A DNA stretch of 64,000 bases from Diadophis punctatus similis (lineage: Eukaryota; Chordata; Lepidosauria; Squamata; Dipsadidae): contig JALIGW010000026.1 in assembly GCA_023053685.1 (NCBI GenBank), positions 920,501 to 984,500 on the forward strand, written 5' to 3'. Shown one piece after another: positions 11,040-22,275 of the stretch. The notes beneath the pieces are model-generated. The model ran no database searches and was not told the DNA's origin. It saw only the letters and a program-made list of their open reading frames with translations. Made by a program: the position numbers and the translations under genes. The stretch's first letter is position 1. The number at the start of each line of letters is the position of its first letter.

Positions 11040-11905
11040 TTCGTAAGACCACATCTAGAATACAGCAACCACTTTTGGTTACCACGTTATTAAAAAGGAT
11101 GTAGAGACTCTGGAAAGAGTGCAGAGAAGAGCAACAAAGATGATTAGGGGACTGGAGGCTAAAACATATGAAGAACGGTTGCAGGAACTGGGTAATGTCT
11201 AGTTTGATTAAAAGAAGGACATGATCAGAAGTGGGTTCCTCCCATTTCGCACCAGTTCCATAGAACTGGTAGTAAACCGGTGGTGACGTCACGGAGCCGG
11301 TTCTGTTGGTGCCAGTCCGTGGATGCCGGCATCTTTTTTGGGGGAATTTTTTGCTGGTTTTTGCTCCTGTGCATGTGCAGAAGCCGAGTTTTTGGCACTG
11401 CGCATGCGCTGCCATCTTGTTTTCGGCTTCTTTTTTGGGGATGTTTTTGCTTGTTTTTGCTTCTGCGCATGTGCAGAAGCTGAGTCTTTGGCACTGCGCA
11501 TGCGCGCGTGCAAAGCGCGCGCAGCCAAGCAGCATAGGAGGAAGCGAACTGGCGGCGAGGTAAGTTAGAACCCACCTCTGGACATGATAGCATCTTCCAA
11601 TATTTGAGGGGCTGCCACAAAGAAGAGGGGGTCAAGCTATTCTCCAAAGAACCTGAGGACAAGACGGGAAGCAATGGATGGAAACTAACCAAGGAGAGAA
11701 GCAATCTCGAACTAAGGAGAAATTTCCTGACAGTGAGAACAATTAATCGGTGGAATGGCTTGTCTCCAGAAGTTGTGGGTGCTCCCATCGTTGGAGGTTT
11801 TCAAAAAGAGACTAGACCGCCATTTGTCCAGAATGGTAGAGGGTGTCCTGCTTGAACACAGGGTTGGGACTAGAAGACCTCCAAGTGCCCCTCCAGCTCT
11901 CTTAT
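11040..11905 (+). mobile_element. CR1-type LINE 3' region, interrupted by a MITE
   Basis: Segments 11040-11225 and 11581-11905 are contiguous CR1. The first encodes the degraded end of the reverse-transcriptase ORF (GAGTGCAGAGAAGAGCAAC region); the second runs to GAAGACCTCCAAGTGCCCC. Confidence 0.78.
11226..11580 (+). mobile_element. hAT-type MITE inserted in a CR1 LINE
   Basis: A 355-bp element with imperfect 13-bp terminal inverted repeats (CAGAAGTGGGTTC against GAACCCACCTCTG), flanked by a perfect 8-bp duplication GACATGAT (11218-11225 and 11581-11588). The interior holds direct repeats of GCACTGCGCATGCGC type. It splits a CR1 copy that continues on both sides. No transposase is present. 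Confidence 0.85.
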
Positions 11906-12561
11906 TCTGCTTTTCTCCTGGTCTGAGCGTGTTCCTGAACATGCTGCGGTTAAAAAATGCATTTGCTGTCCCGCGAGGGTTGTGTTCAACTGGCTCAGCT
12001 ACTCCGGTAAAGGAGTCCTACACCAAGAGTACACGCTGAACCGCTCTACGTGAGGGTGCGTGCGCCAACGGCCAAGTACAGGAGCACTTAAAAATGACGT
12101 GTCTGTTACACATTGCTTCGTTAATTGGAATACTTCAGGAGGCCTTTTGCAAAGCTGGGTGAATTGAAGCTCTGGCCACTGTCCAACGGTTGCCTTGTGA
12201 CCTGGGTAATTGATGCCCGGGTACATGCTTTTACCTCGCTAACTGAAATATTAAAGAGCTGTTGCAGTTGGATTTGGTCAACAGAATGGAATTTACGGCT
12301 GTTCCGGTCGGGGTAGAATTGATATTCCAGAGCTTGGACAAAATAAGTTTCCTCCTGTCCTGCAGCTTCTTAAAAGTTCCAGTAGAAAAAAAATTTTGCA
12401 TCCGAAGATGTGAAAGGCATCTGGATGCGGATTAAAAGTAGCACGGGGGCTGAAAAATAACATTGGGTAGCGTCCCCACGTCTGCAAGAAAACAACCGAT
12501 CTCAGAGAGCCTCAAGAATCCACAGTCCTCCCCCTCCACTCTGCAAACCCCACACTCTCTA

Positions 12562-12607
12562 TTAGCACTGATGATGTTACCTACTTGGGTGATGAAACGT
12601 CTGCAAG
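12562..12607 (+). ncRNA. Hammerhead ribozyme-like motif, intact core
   Basis: Core boxes are CTGATGA (12568-12574), a stem II hairpin TTACC / GGTGA with a 6-nt loop, GAAA (12594-12597) and ACGTC ending at 12601, the expected cleavage position. Flanks GCA (12565-12567) and TGC (12602-12604) pair as stem I. Stem III is only the self-complementary ACGT, so activity would need a dimer, as proposed for motifs in Penelope-like elements. Confidence 0.55.
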
Positions 12608-12678
12608 AAAACAACCAAGCTCAGAGAGCACCAAAGACCCCACAATCCTCCTCCTCCTTTTCACAAACCCCACTCCCT

Positions 12679-12724
12679 TTAGCACTGATGACGTTACCTA
12701 GTTGGGTGATGAAATGTCTGCAAG
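12679..12724 (+). ncRNA. Hammerhead-like motif, second copy, damaged stem III
   Basis: CTGATGA at 12685-12691 and GAAA at 12711-12714 are kept, but ACGTC has become ATGTC, which weakens stem III. The stem I partners GCA and TGC are intact. Confidence 0.45.
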
Positions 12725-12999
12725 AAAACAACCAAGCTCAGAGAGCAGCAAAGGACCCCCCCCCCATTGTCAAATTAAAAATGCCTCTACTTTCTCCGAA
12801 GTTTCCAAAACTGGGTGGAATTCTGGGTATTGAAGTCCACCTATTTTAAAGTTGCCAAGGCAGAAGCTCTTCTGGCTGTAGAGAGAATGGTGCGTCACTT
12901 AAAGTCTGCAAGGGGTTGTGTGTGTGTGTGTGTTTGTGTGTCAACTGAGAAAGTGAAGTCTGGGAGAATTTGGTGTGGGGGGTGGGGGGGCTTAATCTT

Positions 13000-13560
13000 T
13001 CTGTGGGTTCGACTTTCATCCGAGACAATTCATCCACCTTGATAGTTTATCTTCGTTTGCGTTTTGCTAACCGGGGCCGCAAAGCCAAACGAGCCGTCTC
13101 TCTCCGATGCAGAAACCGCGACGTCCCGGGGATTGGAGCCGCAGGCCACCCAGCGTGGTTTTCTTCCCACTTCGGTTTCCAAGTGACGCGTCTTTTGACA
13201 AGCTCGCTCTGCCTTTTCGAAGCGCATCTCGCGCCCTGCCAGGTTTCCAGTGAGATCATTGGCAAAATATTCTGCTCAGCCTGCTGCAGGCAAGTTCCCC
13301 CCCCCTTTTATTTTTATTATCCTCATCTCACTTGGCTGATGCTCATTTATCGGGAACAGCCATGATTAGCCAAGGATCTCTGCGGGGTTTGCTTTTCATA
13401 CCCCCCAAAAAAGTCACGTGGCGCAGGGCCGGCGTGGAAATCCTCAGAATAATGAAACTCTCTGCGAAATCTGTCAGGGTGTTGTCGTTTTTAGAAAACA
13501 GCCTCTCTGTTTTTGTCAAAGGAAAGGCCTCGGGGTGGACTCCAGAGTGGCTATATGCCT
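13000..13560. other. Unique intronic island, CNE-like
   Basis: Repeat-free sequence between the hammerhead repeat and a Tigger-like copy, with GATAGTTTATCTTCG and TTTATTTTTATTATCC motifs. No ORF resembles a protein. Confidence 0.35.
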
Positions 13561-13564
13561 CTGA

Positions 13565-13900
13565 AAAACGTGACTTACGGCCATTTTTCACATTACGACC
13601 ATGGCAGCAGCCCCATGGTCAGGTGATCAGTATTCAGATGCTTGGCAAACGACTCACATTTATGACGGTTGCAGTGTCTCAGGGTCATGCGATTCCCCCT
13701 TTTGCGACCGCTGGACGAGCTAAGTCAGTAGGGATTTACTTAACAACCATGTGACTAAGTTAACGACTGCAGGGTTTCCCTTAAACAACTGTGGCAAGAG
13801 AAGTCGTAAAATGGGGCAAAACTTAACAACTGTCTTGCTTTACGCCAGAAATTTTGGGCTCAATTGATGTTGTAACCTGAGGAGTACCTCTGTTTCGAGC
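13565..13900 (+). mobile_element. Tigger-like MITE
   Basis: GTGACTTACGGCCATTTTTC through ATTTATGACGGTTGCAGTG to TTGTAACCTGAGGAGTACC. Confidence 0.58.
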
Positions 13901-14144
13901 TGGACTTCTCTACACTGACGGGTGAAATCTTGCAAGATTCCTTATCCTTTTTGTAACTCGATGTCATCTTATCTGTCTCCCCAGATCGTATTTCGTCCTC
14001 TCTGAGGACCCACGGGATCTGCCTGGGATCCGGTCCACGTGGAAAGCAGAACTGCAAAAGGAAGAAGGTGAGGCCTCCGCGGTCTTTATCCCCAGTTTTA
14101 AAGAGGTTGCTTGTTTCACTCCATCCGATACGAAACCTCGCCTG

Positions 14145-14385
14145 TATGTCTACTGGGAGTCCTCGGGTTATGACCTCAATTTGGACCAGAATCTCCATCG
14201 CTAAGCAACGGGGTTGTTAAGTGAGTTACATCTGATTTTATGAGGTGTTTCCCCCCACGGTTGTTAAGTGAATCACTTCATCAACCACACAGTTGTTAAG
14301 CAGGTCAGGTTCTCCTCCCGGGACACCACAACTCTCATAAATACATATTGCCTAAATTTTGATTGTGTGACCGTGGAGGATGTGG
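14145..14385 (+). mobile_element. Tigger-like MITE fragment
   Basis: GTCCTCGGGTTATGACC through GTTGTTAAGTGAATCAC; interrupted on the right by a SINE at about 14390 and resumed near 14575-14740. Confidence 0.5.
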
Positions 14386-14387
14386 CA

Positions 14388-14562
14388 ATGGTCATAAGGT
14401 TGACTCAGCCTTCCATCCTTCCGAGGTAGGTAAAATAAGGACCCAGATTGTTGGGGGCAATATAAATATACATTGCTTACTGGTGTAAACCGCTTAGAGA
14501 GTGCTTGCACTGTGAGGCGGTATATAAATGTCACAAATAAATAAATAAATAAATAAGCACGA
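14388..14562 (+). mobile_element. Second tRNA-SINE family, 3' half
   Basis: GACTCAGCCTTCCATCCTTC, TTGTTGGGGGCAATATAAAT, GTAAACCGCTTAGAGAG, then (AAAT)n. Confidence 0.62.
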
Positions 14563-15394
14563 GGACAAGTCACAAGTCCCTTTTTTTCAATGCCGTCATA
14601 ACTTTGAGTGGTGGTTACATGAATGATCACCAATTGAGGACTATCCATAGTATCCCAAGCGTAGATTTGTCTATACACACCTATAACTTCAGATTGTCAC
14701 TAAATGAATGGTTATAAATTGAGGACTACCTCTCTGTGTTCTGTAAATAATTTTATTTTATTTATTTATTTGTTTGTTTGTTTGTTTGTTTGTCAAACAT
14801 GTACAAGATAGTAGGTGTTTGTATAAACATAACATAAGCAAAGAAGTACAGATAAATGAGGACAATAGGACAGTAAGACAGGGACGGTAGGCACGGTGGT
14901 GTGCTTATGCACGCCCCTTACAGACCTCTTAGGAATGGGGTTGTCTCTTCTTCCCCCATTTGCAGGAATTGTTTCTAACTGGCGGGGGAGGGGGGAGAAT
15001 TGTGCCTATTTTGGCTCAGCTCCCCCCCTCCTCACACACACCATGGGGCGTTTGCTTGGGAGTTGAGGCTGGCTTGACCAGGGAGAGAGCTGGGCTTCTA
15101 TTCAGATGACCATATATAGGCATTCATAATGAGATCCGTTTCTTCACACCCATCCCCACTAAACAGAAAATCAACCAGGCTTGTGTTCATGGAAGAGCTT
15201 CCCTGTTTGGGGGGGAGACAGAAGGCAGGACGTAGGTAGGCTCAAAAACGATGAAGCCCCATCCAAAGGACTCCCCTTGTGTCTTTGGAGACATTCATGG
15301 GTTTTACTTACTCCAGAAGAGACAGTTCCCGAAGGGCGAACAAGCAGTCCTTCCCTCTGGCACGGGACTTGGGAGCCCAGGTGCCTTTAAATGT

Positions 15395-16170
15395 TAGAAT
15401 AGAATAGGATAGAATTCTTTATTGGCCAAGTGTGATTGGACGCACAAGGAATTTGTCTTTGGGGCATATGCTCTCAGTGTACATAAAAAGACAAGATACA
15501 TTCATCAAGAATTATAAGGTACAACACTTAATGATTGTCATAGGGTACAAATAAGCAATCAGGAATCAATCAATATTAATATAGATTGTAAGGATACAAG
15601 CAACAAATTATAATCATACAGTCCTAAGTGGGAGGAGATGGGTGATAGGAACGATGAGAAGACTAATAGTAATAGTAATGCAGCCTTAGTGAATAGTTAG
15701 ACAGTGGGGAGGGAATTATTTGTTTAGCAGAGTGATGGCGTTCGGGGAAAAACTGTTCTTGTGTCTAGTTGTCTTGTAGTGCTCTATAGCATCGTTTTGA
15801 GGGTAGGAGTTGAAACAATTTATGTCCAGGATGCGAGGGGTCAGTAAATATATTCATGGCCCTCTTTTTGACTCGTGCAGTATACAGGTCCTCAATGGAA
15901 GGCAGGTTGGCAGTAATTGTTTTTTCTGCAGTTCTGATTATCCTCTGACGTCTGTGTCTGTCTTGTTGGGTTGCAGAACCAAACCAGACAGTTATAGAGG
16001 TGCAGGTGACAGACTCAATAATTCCTCTGTAGAACTGTATCAGCAGCTCCTTGGGCAGTTTGAGCTTCCTGAGTTGGCGCAGAAAGAACATTCTTTGTTG
16101 TGCTTTTTTGATGACGTTTTTGATATTAGGTGACCATTTTAGATCTTGCGATATGGTAGAACCTAGAAAA
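15395..16170 (-). mobile_element. LINE 3' region with AATAG tail and ORF2 C-terminus
   Basis: On the minus strand a 143-codon frame (15765-16196) reads QRMFFLRQLRKLKLPKELLI and later NIFTDPSHPGHKLFQLLPSK, a C-terminal region typical of CR1/L3- or L2-clade reverse transcriptases. The 3' UTR ends in AATAAAGAATTCTATCC, then a TTCTA tail. There is no upstream catalytic core, so it is dead. Confidence 0.75.
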
Positions 16171-16174
16171 AAAA

Positions 16175-16435
16175 GTGATTTATGACTGGTCCTCACCCTT
16201 ACGACTGATGCAACATCCTCATGGTCACGTGATCAAAATTCAGACGCTCAGCAATTTACGATAGGTGCCGCACCACTTGTGTAACAACAAGCAAAATCAA
16301 TGAGAACCGTCATTCGCTTAATGAATGCATGATTCGCTTAACAACTGTGGGGTAATAGGGTCCTGAAATTGGTCACGACCCTCTTAACAGCCACCTTGCT
16401 TAGCAATGGTTGAAAGTCAAGGACTACCTGGGCTT
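16175..16435 (+). mobile_element. Tigger-like MITE fragment
   Basis: Contains TTCGCTTAACAACTGTGG and ends GTCAAGGACTACCTGGG. Confidence 0.55.
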
Positions 16436-16744
16436 GCGTGTCACATCAGGATGGCCCAGCCAGGTTTTCCGCGTGGCTGCCTTTCCCTCCTGCGCCTTGT
16501 GGCTTCCCGTCTTCCCTTAATTTGCTGAACCGCCGTGCGGATATTGGTTAAGACCGTTCAGCAGATGGGAAAAGACAAAGAGGAAGACTCGGAGTGATGA
16601 CGATAAGTCATGTCTGTGAGCAATTGGAAACAGGATCCTGAAGGATTTCTTTCCAAACTGGTGATCTGGTTCTTGTGATGCTGTGAGAGTCGAAGGAATC
16701 ATAGATGCTAAGCAGTTGCTCCCAGTGTGGAACCAATCAGTCAA

Positions 16745-16945
16745 TCAGAATAGAGCCGGAAGGGACCTTGGAGATCCCCTAGTCCAGCCCCCTGCTCAGG
16801 TAGGAGACCCTCTGCTCCATCACTGGAGGCTTTTAAGAACAGATTGGACTGGCCTTTTGTCTGTGATGTTATAGGGTCTCCTGCCTGAGCAGGGGGTTGG
16901 ACTAGAAGACCTCCAAGGTCCCTTCCAACTCTTATTCTGCTATCT
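16745..16945. mobile_element. Two CR1 3' ends in inverted arrangement
   Basis: 16745-16815 is minus-sense (GGAAGGGACCTTGGAGATC) and 16816-16945 is plus-sense (GACTAGAAGACCTCCAAGG), so the pair forms a long inverted repeat. Confidence 0.7.
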
Positions 16946-17039
16946 GCCTTTGCTGAGGCTTGCAGGAACTCCGAATCCCGCTTTTTATACACCTTTAACT
17001 GGTGTACTCCTCTTAATTCTTAAAGAGTTAAATTCCGGT

Positions 17040-17600
17040 TTTATGAGACTGGTTGGCTGTTCTTTTGATCTCAGCAGTTTTCCCTCTCTTCTTTTTTTTT
17101 TTTAAAGACTGCAAAGTCGCTAGTGCGAAAGGAGATTAAAAAGAAGCATAACAATTAAAATGTTAATGCTGTCTGCATTATCCAGCTTTTATTGCTGTTG
17201 AGACATTTGTCTTGGGCGGCCTTTTGCCTCCACTGCCGGCTGCGGTTCTTTAACTTTACCCTGACCCTGGTGGAGCTCCCTGCGCTATTATGGGATATTA
17301 TGGGGATTTTCTGTGGGTGGGTTAAAAAGAAAATAAACTTTACATGATGAATGCCTTTTTTTAAAAAAAAAAGAACACGTTTTCTCACAGTGTGAAGCTG
17401 TGAGGTGGGCAGTTTGCTTTAGAGGGCAAAACTTGCAATAGAATAGGTGCAGAAAAAAGGTTAAGCCAGCTTGGAAAATGGGTTTTGTAGTACTGTAAGG
17501 ATCATTACTGCAAGTAATACTTTCCTCCCCTGCTTATCTCTTCTCCTGCCGTTCCTCATTCTTTTGATACCTTTGGCTGGCTTCATACAACCGAAAAGAG
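17040..17600. other. Unique AT-rich island, CNE-like
   Basis: 17130-17220 (AACAATTAAAATGTTAATGC, CATTATCCAGCTTTTATTGC) has the look of a deeply conserved enhancer core. Confidence 0.35.
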
Positions 17601-17895
17601 CCAGTATGTTCAAGTGATTAAGGCACCAGGCTAGAAAGTGGGAGACGGTGAGTTCTAGTCCCATCTTAGGCAGGAAAGCAGGCTGGGTGACTTTGACCCA
17701 ATCACCAGGAGACAGGAGTTCTAGTCCTGCCTTAGGCATAAAAGTCAACTGGGCCATTCTCTCTCTCAGCCAACCCACCTCCCAGTGTTATTTGGGGGGG
17801 GGGGGATAGGAGGAGGAAGATGTGTTGATTATGTCCCCCAACTTATGTGTAAAATAGTCAATGTGGGATATACATAAATAATTTTTTTAAAAAAC
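17600..17895 (+). mobile_element. tRNA-derived SINE
   Basis: A box AGTGATTAAGGCACCAGG, B box GAGTTCTAGTCCCATC, one internal duplication, tail GTCAATGTGGGATATAC. Confidence 0.68.
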
Positions 17896-18654
17896 CCAGC
17901 ACTGGGTTATCTATGGTTGTCAGAAACTCAGCCAGAGCACAATGCACAATGCACAAGGAGCCAGAATCTGAGTGAAGCATAGCAATTACATTTGGTAAAA
18001 AAACTCACATCTAAAGAGATCCAGAATCTGGTTTCCTTGATGAGGAGGCAGAGCCAAGATCAATAATTTGTTGTTCAGATCATTGGTAAATTGCACCAAA
18101 TTACACCAAAGAATAGAGGCTGATTGAATAATCGATTTACAGTCATCACAAAGAAGTGGAAGGTTAGGAGGGTTGTCCAAACAGATGCCTTGCAAAACAC
18201 ACGTAGGCATTAGCTTATCAAAGGCCAAGTCAGTTCCTCTTTCTTGTTATGGTAACAGGGTGACTCTTCTTAAGTCCTAAACACAAGAAAGGCCTTTGAA
18301 TGGGCTCCTTATCTTTACCCTTGAGTAAATCAGCGGGGTTGGGGTGGGGGGGGGGGAGGACTTCTGGCCTCCATTTCAAAGCTTCCTTGAGACTCAGGGA
18401 GGTGTCTGTGTAGTAAGGAATGTAGGTCTTGCCATGGCTGAAGGCAGCAGCAGCAGCCTGACTTGCTTGAAGGCGAGGTGAGAAGAAAGTGGCATCTTAA
18501 AATAAGTTGTTATCTAGGACACAATCTTGCAGGTTCTATGCAGTTCAGAAGGTGTGTTGGGTAACCTTCTAATACTTCCACATTGGGGCTTTTAATTCTC
18601 CATCCTTTCTCGGTGCTTAATAGAAACTCTTGAGGTTCCTCAACTTGTCTCCTT

Positions 18655-19045
18655 TTCCTCCAAGAAAAGGACGGTTGCAGGAATTAGGTATGGGGCTAGT
18701 CTAGTGAAAAGAAGGACTAGGGATGACATGATAGCAGTGCTCCTATACTTGAGGGGCTGCCACAAAGAAGGGGGTGGTGGACAACCTATTCTCCAAAGCA
18801 CCTGAAGGCAGGACAAGACAAGATGGAAACTTATCAAGGAGAGAAGCAACTTAGCACTAAGAAGAAAGGAGAACAATAAACCAGTGGAACAGAAGTTGCC
18901 TTCAGAAGTTGTGGGCGCTCCAACGTTGGAGGATTTTAAGAAGAGACTGGACAGCCACTTGTCTGGAACGATATAGGATCTCCTGCTTGAGCAGAGGGCT
19001 GGACTAGAAGACCTCCAAGGTCCCTCCCGATTCTTTTATTCTGTC
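18655..19045 (+). mobile_element. CR1-type LINE 3' region
   Basis: From GAAAAGGACGGTTGCAGGA to CTCCAAGGTCCCTCCCG. Confidence 0.75.
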
Positions 19046-19766
19046 TGTGGTGTGAATACTTATAGGTTCTTAGAATAAGTTCTTAGAATACTTAGCATTT
19101 CTTAGAAGGACTGCAAGAATTCCAGCAAGTACCTTAGTTCCAGTGGGGCTTTTTGACAGAGGCAGTTTAGGGGAGCAGAGCCTGCCCATGTCCCCCTCCT
19201 TTTTGCTTTCCCAAAGTGGGGGGGGGGAGAGAAGGTGTTCTCTTTTTGGTGTGAAGGCCCCACAGAGTCTCCCTAGTCGTCATTGTTTTGGTAACAGCTG
19301 CTCCTTCTCCTCTCAGTGTGAGAAATTATTTTCGCAGTCGCAGTGGCTTATCCCAAAGTAATGAGTGTGATGGGGGGGGGTGCACGGTTTCTCCTTGGGG
19401 TGCCACCTCTGCCTTGATTGCTGGCTGGAAAGGTGTGATTAGCAGGTTCTCAGGTGTGGTAACAAAACATATCAGGGCCAGAAATGACCACCGTGTGTTT
19501 TTACTTGATGTCCTCTCCAAAGAAACTGTGTCTCCTTCCGGCTGAGTTTCTTCCGGGGCATTTTGTGATTGTGTAATACCTTTGGATCTGACACCTACCC
19601 CTCCTGTTGTATCGTACCTAGGTAAGTGTAAGAAGGCGAAAGAGAGAATGTCAAGGCAGAAGCCTCTCTCCATCTGGGGCTGCTTTGAGCTTTGCAAGAT
19701 TAAATGGCTGTTTGTACATTGTGAGCGTGTGATGTACGAAGCTCCTGGCCCTTTGCTGTAAAAAGA

Positions 19767-19767
19767 T

Positions 19768-19823
<56 letters not shown>
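19767..19823. repeat. (TG)n microsatellite
   Basis: About 57 bp of alternating TG. An (AT)n run of about 32 bp lies at 42728-42760. Confidence 0.95.
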
Positions 19824-19829
<6 letters not shown>

Positions 19830-20114
19830 CAGCTAGAGTCAAAAGGGGGGGGAGGAATAGTTGAAAGGCACAAATTGTGCAAGTAAGCAGAAAAACGACT
19901 CTTTCCTCCCCCCCCACGTGCAATTTTGCCGAACGGTTCTGCGCAATTATTTCTGCTGTGTTTTACACGAGGAAGAAAATGGGTTGCTTCTGAAAGAATT
20001 GGTTGGGGGTGGGGGGCGGCCGAGGCACGTAACATCCCCCCCACCCGGCAAGTTCACGCTGCAATTTTCATTAATCTCCTTTGCCAGAGCCAACTACTCT
20101 GTTGGAAAGGCCGC

Positions 20115-20400
20115 AGGCAGTCCTTGACTTACGACTGCAACCGAGCCCTAAATTTTTTGTTGCTAAAGGAAACATCTCTTCAGTGAGTTTTGCCTCCTTT
20201 TACAACCTTTCCTGCCGCCGTTGTTAAGCGAATCGCTGCAGTTGTTTAAGTTAGTCACACGGTCGTTACGGGAATCAGGCTTCCCCATCCACTTTGCTTG
20301 TCCAACGGTCGCAAAAGGGGATCACGTGACACCCCCCCTGGGACACGCTGCAACCGTCATAAGTACATGCCAGTTGCCAAGCCTCTGGATTTTGATCAGG
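20115..20400 (+). mobile_element. Tigger-like MITE fragment
   Basis: Starts CAGGCAGTCCTTGACTTACG (20113), runs to GCCTCTGGATTTTGATCAGG; the right third is missing. Confidence 0.58.
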
Positions 20401-20799
20401 TGAGCGGCTCTTCCCTCCCTCACCTTTCCCTTCCCTTTCCCTTCTTCCCTTCACCTCTGCAGGCATAAGCATCTTCATAATCTACCATCTGCTCGCATCA
20501 CATGCCCAAAGTCTGCGAGTTTCTGCCTGCTGATCAGGGCCTCAAGGGAGCCATCACCCTTGATTTGGTTCAGGATGGATTCCCCCCCCCTCCTCCTCCT
20601 CCTTGCAGTCCGCGTTATTTTTAGTCATAGTCTTCAAATCCATAATTAAACCTTAGGGGCCATCAAATCAGGGCTGACTCTTATCAACCCCCTAGATACA
20701 GTAGATGTTCTCCAAGAGGGTCTGTCTAACTTGGTCCTTCAGAACTTCTGCTGCTTTGTCCACCTATCTTGCTGGGGGTTGTCCTCTTCTCTTTTTCCA

Positions 20800-21110
20800 A
20801 TTCTGGTCACCACAATATAAAAAAAGGTAGTTGAGACTCTAGAAAGAGTGCAGAGAAGAGCAACCAGGATGATTAGGGGACTGGAGGCTCAAACATACGA
20901 TAGACGGTTGCAGGAACTGGTCAGGGCTAGTCTAGTGAAGAGAAGGACCAGGGGAGACAGGATAGCAGCCTTCCAATATTTGAGGGGCTGCCACAGAGAG
21001 GAGGGGGGGGGGTCAAGCTATTCTCCAAAGCACCCGAAGGCAGGAGAAGAAGCAACGGATGGAAACTTATCCCCTGAAAGGACAATAGACCAGGAGGCCC
21101 TTTTGATTTC
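20800..21110 (+). mobile_element. CR1-type LINE 3' region with ORF2 remnant
   Basis: Translates as RATRMIRGLEAQTYDRRLQE and then RGDRIAAFQYLRGCHREEG, which is the C-terminal end of CR1 reverse transcriptase. It stops before the usual 3' end, about 60 bp short of the AATAG tract. Confidence 0.75.
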
Positions 21111-21167
21111 TTGGCTAGGGATCATGGTCGTCGAAGTTCACCCATGTTTGGAGAATGATTTGACCAA

Positions 21168-22275
21168 GAATAGAATAGAATAGAATAGAATAGAATAGAA
21201 TAGAATAGAATAGAATAGAATAGAATAGAATAGAATAGAATAGAGAATAGAATAGAATAGAATAGAATAGAATAGAATAGAATAGAATAGAATAGAGAAT
21301 AGAATAGAATAGAGAATAGAATAGAATAGAATAGAATAGAATAGAATAGAATAGAATAGAATAGAATAGAGAATAGAATAGAATAGAATAGAATAGAATA
21401 GAATAGAATAGAGAATAGAATAGAATAGAATAGAATAGAATAGAGAATAGAATAGAATAGAATAGAATAGAATAGAATAGAATAGAATAGAATAGAATAG
21501 AATAGAGAATAGAATAGAATAGAATAGAATAGAATAGAATAGAATAGAATAGAGAATAGAATAGAATAGAATAGAATAGAATAGAGAATAGAATAGAATA
21601 GAATAGAATAGAGAATAGAATAGAATAGAGAATAGAATAGAATAGAGAATAGAATAGAATAGAATAGAATAGAATAGAATAGAATAGAATAGAATAGAAT
21701 AGAATAGAATAGAATAGAATAGAGAATAGAATAGAATAGAATAGAATAGAATAGAATAGAGAATAGAATAGAATAGAATAGAATAGAATAGAGAATAGAA
21801 TAGAATAGAATAGAATAGAATAGAGAATAGAATAGAATAGAGAATAGAATAGAATAGAATAGAATAGAGAATAGAATAGAATAGAATAGAATAGAGAATA
21901 GAATAGAATAGAATAGAATAGAGAATAGAATAGAATAGAATAGAATAGAATAGAGAATAGAATAGAATAGAATAGAATAGAATAGAGAATAGAATAGAAT
22001 AGAATAGAATAGAGAATAGAATAGAATAGAATAGAATAGAATAGAATAGAATAGAATAGAATAGAGAATAGAATAGAATAGAATAGAATAGAGAATAGAA
22101 TAGAATAGAATAGAATAGAATAGAATAGAATAGAATAGAATAGAATAGAATATAGAATAGAATAGAATAGAACAGAATAGAATAGAGAATAGAATAGAAT
22201 AGAATAGAATAGAATAGAATAGAATAGAATAGAATAGAATAGAATAGAATAGAATAGAATAGAATAGAATAGAAT
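21168..22275. repeat. About 1.1 kb (AATAG)n tract
   Basis: Nearly pure AATAG pentamers, interrupted many times by an extra GAG/AG (reading TAGAGAATAG), plus a single TATAG and a single AACAG variant near 22151-22180. It continues into the LINE 3' end at 22270. Confidence 0.95.

Larger units (their letters stand above)
12450..12750 (+). repeat. Tandem ~117-bp repeat carrying hammerhead-ribozyme core
   Basis: Three units start their CTGA box at 12450, 12568 and 12685, giving periods of 118 and 117 bp. Each contains GTCTGCAAGAAAACAACC followed by CTCAGAGAGC. The first unit is degraded; the second has an intact hammerhead core. The translated repeat in one frame (VMKRLQENNQAQRA) is incidental. 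Confidence 0.75.

Noticed and set aside
12463..12849. 128-codon frame with repeated QENNQAQRA
   Set aside because: The repeats are explained by the 117-bp nucleotide repeat; no start context or splice support.
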